Positions 22,452 to 28,267 of a stretch of 64,000 bases of DNA are shown piece after piece. Made by a program: the position numbers and the translations under genes. The notes below the pieces were generated by a model, which saw nothing but the letters and a program-made list of their open reading frames with translations, was not told where the DNA came from and did no database searches. The stretch comes from Brucella pecoris. Lineage in GTDB: Bacteria; Pseudomonadota; Alphaproteobacteria; Rhizobiales; Rhizobiaceae. The stretch lies in contig NZ_VEWK01000002.1 in NCBI RefSeq assembly GCF_006376675.1, positions 1-64,000 on the forward strand. Direction: 5' to 3'. The stretch's first letter is position 1, and each line of letters begins with the position of its first letter.

Positions 22452-22773
22452 GGCTGTCTGGCTCCCACAAGGTTTCGAGTTTGTCGGTGAGCGCAGGGAG
22501 CCTGACGGCGCGCAGGCCAGACAATTTTATCCCGGCAAGTCGAGCGCGAGCATTCATCTCCTGCGCATCGCGGATGGCTGTTTCGGGATCAGTCTTGCGC
22601 AAGAACAATGGGACGAAGTCGCACCAGATTATCGCGAAAATATCCGCAGCCTCTTCGTCATTGCCATCGTCGACGGCAGTATAATGCTCCTCGCAGTCAG
22701 GCGAGATGATGAGCTCACGTCCGCTGAAAAAGCACGGACAAGTGAGTGGAACAATGAAAGGACGGGCAGACAT
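22441..22773 (-). CDS. Hypothetical phage protein
   Basis: 110 residues, starting MSARPFIVPLTCPCFFSG with a CPC pair, then EEHYTAVDDGNDEEAADIFA and a basic helical end (ARARLAGIKLSGLRAVRLP). No family recognised. ACGGAGA and a perfect hairpin precede the ATG. Confidence 0.55.
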   Translation of the reverse strand: MSARPFIVPLTCPCFFSGRELIISPDCEEHYTAVDDGNDEEAADIFAIIWCDFVPLFLRKTDPETAIRDAQEMNARARLAGIKLSGLRAVRLPALTDKLETLWEPDSHDD

Positions 22774-22788
22774 GTTCGTCTCCGTGTG

Positions 22789-22800
22789 CGCATGGTTGCG
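22789..22800 (-). repeat. Start-associated hairpin, copy 12
   Basis: On the minus strand CGCA-ACCA-TGCG, then CACACGGAGACGAAC and ATG 22773. Confidence 0.72.
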
Positions 22801-22810
22801 GGTGAAAGCG

Positions 22811-22900
22811 TCAACGACCGCGCAACAAAAGGCGGTAGGCGACGAGCGAAGCGGCGATATAAATCAAGCCGATGGCGATAAAGACGGTCTCAAAAGACAT
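22811..22900 (-). CDS. Single-span membrane peptide
   Basis: 29 residues: SFETVFIAIGLIYIAASLVA is a clear membrane helix, followed by a basic end YRLLLRGR. The ATG has AGAGAAC upstream and a hairpin element before that. Phage peptides of this type often act on membrane proteins or host proteases. The specific role is unknown. Confidence 0.5.
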   Translation of the reverse strand: MSFETVFIAIGLIYIAASLVAYRLLLRGR

Positions 22901-22912
22901 AATGTTCTCTGG

Positions 22913-22924
22913 TGCATGGTTGCG
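22913..22924 (-). repeat. Start-associated hairpin, copy 13
   Basis: On the minus strand CGCA-ACCA-TGCA, three of four stem pairs, then CCAGAGAACATT and ATG 22900. Confidence 0.5.
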
Positions 22925-23071
22925 AGGGGGGGGGGCGTGCCGGTTGCGAGGGCGGGCGGTCACGCGGATTTCCCGCCGAGTTGAGTCAGCCGGCTTTAAA
23001 AGCCCGGCGCATGGTACACCTCCGGTTTTGAGGGATCGGAAGTCAGCCTCAAGGGGGCAGAGGCCAAACTA

Positions 23072-23188
23072 TCAGGACACGAGCGCTATCGCGGCGGCCC
23101 AGAAAGCAAGCATGAAAACCGTGACGACCACGGCAGGCATGACGTCGTAACAAAGGAAGTCAGCCAGTTCGCGGAGTGCATCTTTCAC
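23072..23188 (-). CDS. Small membrane peptide
   Basis: 38 residues, GTG start coupled to the preceding stop (GTGA). KDALRELADFLCYDV is amphipathic, then VVVTVFMLAFWAAAIALVS is a membrane helix at the C-terminus. The topology (cytoplasmic N-terminus, short tail in the membrane) differs from the peptide at 22,811. Function unknown. Confidence 0.5.
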   Translation of the reverse strand: MKDALRELADFLCYDVMPAVVVTVFMLAFWAAAIALVS

Positions 23189-23376
23189 GCGCGCACCTCT
23201 ATGCGGCAGGAGCCGACGGCGAGAGTCTTTGCGGCGGACACGGCGCGGTAACGACTTTTGTATGTCGTGAGGTGCTCAAGGATTCCGTTCGGGAACTGGA
23301 TTGCCAGCGACCAGCGGGTCGTCGAGCGGCGGCGTTCGTTCAATATGACGTATGTGTATGCAATGGGCGCTTTCAT
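23185..23376 (-). CDS. Small hypothetical phage protein
   Basis: 63 residues from ATG 23376, with GAGGAGA 8 bases upstream and a hairpin element before that. The protein has a strand-rich core: IAYTYVILNERRRS, SLAIQFPNGILEHLTT, then KTLAVGSCRIEVRA. No family recognised. Confidence 0.55.
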   Translation of the reverse strand: MKAPIAYTYVILNERRRSTTRWSLAIQFPNGILEHLTTYKSRYRAVSAAKTLAVGSCRIEVRA

Positions 23377-23395
23377 GGCGCTGATCTCCTCTTTT

Positions 23396-23407
23396 CGCAT
23401 GTTTGCG
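23396..23407 (-). repeat. Start-associated hairpin, copy 14
   Basis: On the minus strand CGCA-AACA-TGCG, then AAAAGAGGAGATCAGCGCC and ATG 23376. Confidence 0.72.
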
Positions 23408-23417
23408 GGGTGTCTGC

Positions 23418-23585
23418 TTAGTAGTCGAAGGCGCGAAGCGTCAGGCGGTGCGCGAGTTCGCGGCCGCAGTCATAGGCTTCATCAAGCTCGGTGTAGTCGT
23501 TGTCTTCACTGCGAGCAGGGTCGGCCCATGTGGAGGACAGCCGGAACTCCCTCATTCCGAGCAGGAAGGCTTTCAGTTTGTGCAT
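23418..23585 (-). CDS. Small hypothetical phage protein
   Basis: 55 residues, starting MHKLKAFLLGMREFRLSSTW and ending AHRLTLRAFDY. Residues 27-45 read DNDYTELDEAYDCGRELAHR, a pattern common in short phage proteins of unknown role. CACGGAGA 8 bases before the ATG and a perfect hairpin element support it. Confidence 0.58.
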   Translation of the reverse strand: MHKLKAFLLGMREFRLSSTWADPARSEDNDYTELDEAYDCGRELAHRLTLRAFDY

Positions 23586-23603
23586 GATTCACTCTCCGTG
23601 GGT

Positions 23604-23615
23604 CGCATGGTTGCG
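23604..23615 (-). repeat. Start-associated hairpin, copy 15
   Basis: On the minus strand CGCA-ACCA-TGCG, then ACCCACGGAGAGTGAATC and ATG 23585. Confidence 0.72.
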
Positions 23616-23627
23616 GGGTTCGTGGTG

Positions 23628-23825
23628 CTAGACCGGCACGTATCGCGAGCCATTCCAGACTTGCAGCGTCTCGCGGTTCGCGGAATCGCTGGAGCGTCGG
23701 GCTTGGTTCATGGCGTCGTCAGGATCGTGCGCGCCGATCATGATCCAGCCGAAAGGCGAGCGGCACCGGAAGCTGATAAGCCCCGGCGCGGCGAGTGGGA
23801 GATGACAGCTCGAAACGCTATTCAT
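23628..23825 (-). CDS. Small hypothetical phage protein
   Basis: 65 residues. SFRCRSPFGWIMIGAHDPDD followed by AMNQARRSSDSA and LQVWNGSRYVPV gives a strand, helix and strand with a VWNG-x-RYVPV end, a recurrent form in phage early proteins. The ATG lies within the last codons of the preceding gene (8-base overlap). Function unknown. Confidence 0.58.
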   Translation of the reverse strand: MNSVSSCHLPLAAPGLISFRCRSPFGWIMIGAHDPDDAMNQARRSSDSANRETLQVWNGSRYVPV

Positions 23826-24180
23826 TGATTGACTCCGCTACGGGAATGCCCGTGCACGCTTCAAGGTTCGCGTCAGTGGGCTGGATTGCGGCCGACAGGC
23901 AGGCGATGGAGTCCGTGGGTTCGGCGAGCGCATACGCTTCAGCCTCACCTGTTACGGGAACGCATGAAGTCCACTGGCCTTCATCGGACGACTGCGCGAC
24001 GTCGACACATGCTTCAAGGTCGTCAATATCGCGAAATTCTTCGATGATAGTTGCCTTTGTGAAGCCCTTATCGAACGCGACCACGACATATTGCGCAGGC
24101 ATGTCAGGGCGCGGAATAGGCGCCGTATCATGCGGGAGCGAGACAGGCAGGAAGGCGAGTGCGGCGAGAATGGTTTTCAT
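23818..24180 (-). CDS. Exported small protein
   Basis: 120 residues, starting with a short Lys-bearing hydrophobic signal (MKTILAALAFLPVSLPHDTA). Four Cys (EACVDVAQSS, TSCVPVTG, IACLSAAI, LEACTGIP) may form disulphides after export. The protein is acidic. In a lysogen it would be periplasmic. TTGGAG precedes the ATG. No known family. Confidence 0.58.
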   Translation of the reverse strand: MKTILAALAFLPVSLPHDTAPIPRPDMPAQYVVVAFDKGFTKATIIEEFRDIDDLEACVDVAQSSDEGQWTSCVPVTGEAEAYALAEPTDSIACLSAAIQPTDANLEACTGIPVAESINE

Positions 24181-24362
24181 TGCAGTGACTCCAAGACGCG
24201 AGCGGTTGAAAGGCGTGCGCGCATGGCGTCAGACCGCCGAACCGACTCTTCAAGCTCGCGCAGGAAGGCGGCACGTTGTGCGGCCTTGGCAGTCTCAAAA
24301 TGTGGGTGGCGGAAAGGCGCATAATCAGCCTGCCGCCGGACGGATTCCGGGCGTGAAAGCAT
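24177..24362 (-). CDS. Small hypothetical phage protein
   Basis: 61 residues, basic and helical (ETAKAAQRAAFLRELEESVR). The ATG has ATGGAGA 8 bases upstream and a hairpin element before that. The stop overlaps the exported protein's start by 4 bases. No function can be assigned. Confidence 0.52.
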   Translation of the reverse strand: MLSRPESVRRQADYAPFRHPHFETAKAAQRAAFLRELEESVRRSDAMRARLSTARVLESLQ

Positions 24363-24379
24363 GACAATTTCTCCATGAG

Positions 24380-24391
24380 CGCATGATTGCG
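24380..24391 (-). repeat. Start-associated hairpin, copy 16
   Basis: On the minus strand CGCA-ATCA-TGCG, then CTCATGGAGAAATTGTC and ATG 24362. Confidence 0.72.
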
Positions 24392-24491
24392 AGATCGGCG
24401 TGAAGCCGTGAAAAGGCGCACGAAAGCGCCCTTGCAGGGGTTCACGGAAAAGCCGGGCCCTATTCGGACCCGGCCTTGTCGATTTTTCAGG

Positions 24492-25058
24492 TTAAGCCGC
24501 CTTCGCTTCCGCCGTTGCTTCCGGCTTCGCCTTGATAAGGCGTGGGGCAGGCTTCGCAGGCTTTTCCGCCTTTGGCTGCGTCAGGGCACGCTTGTGCATG
24601 GCAAGGAAGTTATTCAAGGCGCGAGCGAAAGCCTTGTCGTCACGGCTTGCCGCTTCATCGTCGATGACCTTTTTCGCCGCGGACTCCACACGTTCCATCA
24701 GGGACTTGGCCGCCTTGCTCGCGCCTGCATTGGCTTCCTTGGCATAGTTCGCCGGAGCAATTTCCAGCGCCTTTTCAAGGTTCGATTCCTTGCCCTTCGC
24801 ATAGACGAACGTCTGCGATTCCTTTTCAAACTTCGCCTTCGAGAAAGCGCCTACCCATGCACGCAATCCGGCACGGTAGTTAACCGGCGTGACGGCATAA
24901 AGCGCGTTCACATACTTTGCATCGTTGTGTTCATCCAGATGAGCGATAGCCGAATAGGCGAGCTGGTGCTCCCGAGCCGTGAACGTGGCAACATCTTTCC
25001 CACGGCCTTCGATTGCCTTGCCGAGCGCGTTGCCTTTGAGAACGTTGAAAGTAGCCAT
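24492..25058 (-). CDS. Ala/Lys-rich phage protein of unknown function
   Basis: 188 residues. The first two thirds are folded in character: TAREHQLAYSAIAHLDEHND, ALYAVTPVNYRAGLRAWVG and FVYAKGKESN. Proteins with this arrangement occur in many phages, and no activity is known to me. The C-terminus is a Lys/Pro/Ala tail (KAEKPAKPAPRLIKAKPEAT) like a nucleic-acid-binding tail. The ATG at 25058 has AAAAGGA 7 bases upstream. Confidence 0.62.
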   Translation of the reverse strand: MATFNVLKGNALGKAIEGRGKDVATFTAREHQLAYSAIAHLDEHNDAKYVNALYAVTPVNYRAGLRAWVGAFSKAKFEKESQTFVYAKGKESNLEKALEIAPANYAKEANAGASKAAKSLMERVESAAKKVIDDEAASRDDKAFARALNNFLAMHKRALTQPKAEKPAKPAPRLIKAKPEATAEAKAA

Positions 25059-25080
25059 GATGAATTCCTTTTCCATTTGT

Positions 25081-25092
25081 CGCATAATTGCG
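25081..25092 (-). repeat. Start-associated hairpin, copy 17
   Basis: On the minus strand CGCA-ATTA-TGCG, then ACAAATGGAAAAGGAATTCATC and ATG 25058. It is the promoter-proximal copy of the leftward operon. Confidence 0.7.
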
Positions 25093-25151
25093 GGGTTTGA
25101 AGCCGAATAGCTTCACAAAAGGCAGGCTTTCCCTGCCCTTTATGCTGCAAT

Positions 25152-25343
25152 TCAGTAGCCAAGCCATGCCAGAACGGCACCGCCTGCAATGCATCCGCCG
25201 TTGATAGCGGCGATTGTTTCGCCGGATACACAATCGAATAGCTCGCAATCGTCAAAATCGATTGCCTTGTGTCCGTGCCGTGCCAATTCAGCGATTGCCG
25301 CATTGATTGAGACGTTGCTTTCCATCGCAGTTTCAAAATCCAT
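25152..25343 (-). CDS. Small hypothetical protein, first gene of the long leftward block
   Basis: 63 residues: an acidic Cys-containing middle (DFDDCELFDCVSG) and a hydrophobic C-terminus (INGGCIAGGAVLAWLGY) that may insert in the membrane. AACGGAAAGG precedes the ATG. Its leader shares CTTTTTCAACGGA with the leader of the glycine-rich gene instead of the usual hairpin element. It is the gene nearest the leftward promoter at 25,949. Confidence 0.55.
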   Translation of the reverse strand: MDFETAMESNVSINAAIAELARHGHKAIDFDDCELFDCVSGETIAAINGGCIAGGAVLAWLGY

Positions 25344-25948
25344 TGCCTTGCCTTTCCGTTGAAAAAGCCCGGCCTAACCGCCGAGCTATCGCAACGGAAA
25401 AAGCCGGAAAGCTTTTTCAGCAATTCCAGCCTTTTCACGTTGAAAATTCTTTGAATGGTTTATCTCGAAACATCCGGCACTTGCCGGGGACTAGCCTTAT
25501 AGAGCGGCGCATGTTCAGTGCATCAAACCGGGTTATTCCAGCCGGACCGCATATTGCCTATTGTGCTTTGCCTTATCGCCCGTCCCGTTTCCGGCGGCGC
25601 ATATTCGCAAGCGTCCTATTGTTAAGTCAGGCCGGACTAACATTCACGTTAGATTTTCTCGCAGGCCCCGATTGACTGGCAAAGCTTGTAAGACTTCACA
25701 CGCATCAATCACCGATTCGCAACCGCGCCTTTGTTGATCCCTAGAACCTATTCAACCCCGCTAATCCACACTGACAAGTCAGTCACGATTTACGTCCGCC
25801 TAGCAAGTAACAGGGCAAAAGCCGTTGTCTTGTTTTCAAAGAACCCGCCTGCCCGTTGCCGGTCTGGCGTATCGTTGCCCCGTTGCCGTTGCTTCGATAC
25901 ACATAGAATAATTCAGAGCGTATTAAACGCAAGCGCTATTTTTAATAA
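25344..25948 (-). other. Gene-free leader of the leftward operon
   Basis: About 600 bases between the leftward promoter and its first gene. I see no coding frame with a Shine-Dalgarno sequence and plausible composition. On the minus strand there is a repeated GGCAACGGG motif close to the promoter. Antitermination or attenuation signals would fit the position, but none is recognised. Confidence 0.4.
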
Positions 25949-25977
25949 ATTATACGTTTTGTATCTAACGTATTGAA
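25949..25977 (-). promoter_or_regulatory. Leftward early promoter (PL-like)
   Basis: On the minus strand a perfect -10 box TATAAT (25949-25954) lies 17 bases from a poor -35 box TTCAAT (25972-25977). An operator copy overlaps the -10 box and spacer, and another is 20 bases upstream. The surrounding DNA is A+T-rich. Confidence 0.65.
25952..25964. promoter_or_regulatory. Operator copy at the leftward promoter
   Basis: ATACG-TTT-TGTAT, one mismatch from the perfect palindrome, overlapping the -10 box. Confidence 0.6.
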
Positions 25978-25995
25978 AACAAACAAAACAAATTT

Positions 25996-26008
25996 ATACG
26001 AAACGAAT
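25996..26008. promoter_or_regulatory. Operator copy upstream of the leftward promoter
   Basis: ATACG-AAA-CGAAT, one mismatch from the palindrome. An extra half-site (ACGTAT, 25967-25972) lies between it and the previous copy. Confidence 0.55.
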
Positions 26009-26984
26009 TACATTTCCGCCACAGCTCCCAAAAAACAGGCTATTTTCAAGCCGGTTTTTCAATGGATCGTCGATGCAATAACAAAACAAAAACAATATGT
26101 TAGCGCGCTCAAAAACCGTTTGAGCTGTTATGATTTTTGACCGCCGGAAAATTCGATATGAAGCCAGACGGATACTAATGCGTTGATTTTTTTATGAATT
26201 TACTTGTTATCAGTTAAAAAAACCATCACCCAGGTATCACGTGCCCGGCCATGCCATGACGGCAGGAAGGCCGCGCCATAGGCCGTCAACCGCATATGCG
26301 GCCGGTAGGCGGCAGGCGCTGGCAATGGTGCAAAAGCGGATAGGCTTTTCACTTTTCCCCTTGCGTGGACTCAAATCGGCGAGTCAAACAAATGCCCATA
26401 AGCCATTATTGCCAGCGGCGATAAGGTACGGCCCAGACGCCGGACGCCGCGCATGGTGCACATAACCACAATCCACATACGCTAACAGGACTAGCAGAGC
26501 GAAGCGAAGGCGAAGCCGGAAGGCACCTGCCATGCCCCACGCCATGCCAGCGCCTGCCCATGCCTGCCCGCTCATGGCGCGCTATGCCCGTGCCCACGTG
26601 CACGCCACCCACGCGCCTACCCATGCACCCACGCGCCTACCCATGCGCCCACGTGCACGCCTCATGCACGCCCACGTGAGCCGCCATCAAATGTCATTGC
26701 ATATCAATGGGTTAGACCCCGTGGCCGGTTAGGTTCTTCTGGCAGGGGGGCGGGGCACCGCGGGTCGGGCGCAGCGCAGTCTTTGAGTGGTTTTGATCAT
26801 TTCAATTCTACCCTTCCGATTCCGCGAAAGCCGGGTTTGAAAAACCACGATGGGATCACCTGGTCACACGCTGGTAAACGTAGAAAATTCTGGCGACGGG
26901 CTACCGGCCAGTAGAAATATTATTCTCCATAGACGCCGCATTGCAGGGTGATCTGTAGAACAAACATATCGTTTGGGGGTCGAA
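26009..26984. other. Gene-free region between early and packaging genes
   Basis: The left part is A+T-rich, with a 7-bp hairpin GCTCAAA / TTTGAGC at 26107-26125. From 26,230 composition turns G+C-rich with many CATG and CACG words and a tandem repeat. A G-run (GGCAGGGGGGCGGGGC, about 26731-26747) lies further right. I find no convincing gene. A cos or pac site would be expected near here because terminase genes follow. Confidence 0.45.
26592..26661. repeat. Composite direct repeat near the terminase genes
   Basis: GCCCACGTGCACGCC occurs at 26592-26606 and 26647-26661. Between them a 20-base unit (ACCCACGCGCCTACCCATGC) is repeated in tandem with no change (26607-26626 and 26627-26646). CACGTG palindromes flank both. 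A further GCACGCCCACGTGAGCC follows. Confidence 0.75.
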
Positions 26985-27671
26985 ATGCAGATCAAGCTCG
27001 GTGTATCCAACATCTCCTCGCTGAAAAGCTTCACCAAACTTTCAGATCGGCTTGCGAGTGGGAAGTTCAGAGACGACCTTCATCGTGGAGTTGTCGATGC
27101 TGGTCGCAAGACCAAGACGAAGGTGCAGCGTGCAGTCACCAAGCAAATGAACCTGAAGGCCGGAAACTACAATAAGTACGTTGTCGCCGGTACGCGGGGT
27201 ATTTCTCGCAAAGCAATTCTTGCCTTTGACATCTTCGGTGTGAAGGGCGGTACGGACATTGATGAATATCGGGGACTTCGCTCGGTTAGCAAACGCAACC
27301 GACTGAATGTTGGCCGCACAGCTCTTGAGCGTGGCTCTGTCCGTTCAGGGGTGTGGAACAATCCGCGCATCTTCAAGCGATCGTTTGAAGCCAACGGAAA
27401 CTTCTACTCAATGCTGCCACCGAGCGCCGGGACGTCTAGTCGCGCTCCGAAAGTGCTTTGGACCTTCGGCCGGAAGCCTAATCAGCCACGAGGTGCAGGC
27501 GGCAAGTTCGCCTCCTCGGGGGTGCAGTACGGCAAGATCCGCCGGTTGTTCGGCCCCGCCCTCATGAAGGAAATCCCGGAAGACGAATCCTTGGATACGT
27601 TCCTGCTTTTCGGGCCGCAGCTGCTCGAGCTGCATGTTGGTAAGCGCTTAGAGAAACTCATGAGGTTCTAA
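26985..27671 (+). CDS. Minor tail protein Z-like (tail completion)
   Basis: 228 residues, basic N-terminal half with VVDAGRKTKTKVQRAVTKQM. The later stretch GKIRRLFGPALMKEIPEDE matches the (K/R)-x-L-(Y/F)-GPA-x-P-pattern that closes the lambda gpZ-like family, and the last helix ends EKLMRF. gpZ-like proteins complete tails. The gene lies before the terminase genes, an unusual place for it. ATG 26985 has GGGGGT upstream. The stop shares a base with the next start (TAATG). Confidence 0.6.
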   Translation: MQIKLGVSNISSLKSFTKLSDRLASGKFRDDLHRGVVDAGRKTKTKVQRAVTKQMNLKAGNYNKYVVAGTRGISRKAILAFDIFGVKGGTDIDEYRGLRSVSKRNRLNVGRTALERGSVRSGVWNNPRIFKRSFEANGNFYSMLPPSAGTSSRAPKVLWTFGRKPNQPRGAGGKFASSGVQYGKIRRLFGPALMKEIPEDESLDTFLLFGPQLLELHVGKRLEKLMRF

Positions 27672-28267
27672 TGGTTACGAAGAAGCCGGCCCCGAAAAAG
27701 GCTCCGCTGAAAAAGCCGGCTGCCAAGAAACCGTCAACCAGAAAGCCTCGCGCTTCAATCAAACCAGAGTTGAAGGTCAAGCTGGCGGACATGATTGTCA
27801 ACCAGACCGACCTTGCTGAAGCGATCGGGATATCGACGCGCCGACTGCGGCAACTGGAGAAAGAGGAAGAGGTCATCTTCTCGGAATCTCTGGGCAAGTA
27901 CCGGGTGGGCACGGTCTTCCAATCATACGCAACGTATTTGCGCGAAGGCGCCGTCAAGAAGACTGGCAACGAAGGGCTCGATCAGCTGCGAGCTGAAAAG
28001 GTAATCGACGCCAGGATGACGCGCATGAGGAAAGACCGTGAGCTCATCTCTCTCGATGAGGCTCTGGGAACGGCTGATGAACTGGCAGGACTCTTCCTCT
28101 CGTACTTGAACGGGTTGCCTGCCGAAATCACGAAGGAACCGCGTGAGCGGCAAAGGCTTCATGACATCATTGATAAAGGAAGGCTTCGCCTCGCCGATCG
28201 TCTCGGAAAAAAGATCGATACTTTACGCACGGGTCAGGAAGATGCTGACTCCGAGGACGAGGACTAA
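27671..28267 (+). CDS. Terminase small subunit (Nu1-like)
   Basis: 198 residues. A Lys/Pro/Ala-rich N-terminal tail (KKPAPKKAPLKKPAAKKPST) is followed by a winged helix-turn-helix, NQTDLAEAIGISTRRLRQLE, the DNA-recognition unit of Nu1-type subunits. A helical region with RAEKVIDARMTRMRKDRELI then fits the assembly domain. It recognises the packaging site on phage DNA. An operator-like palindrome lies inside the gene. The terminase large subunit starts 26 bases before this stop. Confidence 0.8.
   Translation: MVTKKPAPKKAPLKKPAAKKPSTRKPRASIKPELKVKLADMIVNQTDLAEAIGISTRRLRQLEKEEEVIFSESLGKYRVGTVFQSYATYLREGAVKKTGNEGLDQLRAEKVIDARMTRMRKDRELISLDEALGTADELAGLFLSYLNGLPAEITKEPRERQRLHDIIDKGRLRLADRLGKKIDTLRTGQEDADSEDED
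27925..27937. promoter_or_regulatory. Operator-like palindrome within the terminase small-subunit gene
   Basis: ATACG-CAA-CGTAT, a perfect 5-bp inverted repeat with a 3-base centre, identical in form to the early operators. Its coding position argues for caution. Confidence 0.4.

Noticed and set aside
20232..25092. Regularly recurring short palindromes considered as a CRISPR array or iterons
   Set aside because: The copies are separated by whole genes at irregular distances, are only 12 bases and always lie at gene starts in coding orientation. This fits neither CRISPR nor a replication origin.
26532..26732. His/Ala/Pro-rich frame over the tandem repeats
   Set aside because: The amino-acid composition follows from the repeated CATG/CACG words. 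It has no ribosome-binding site.
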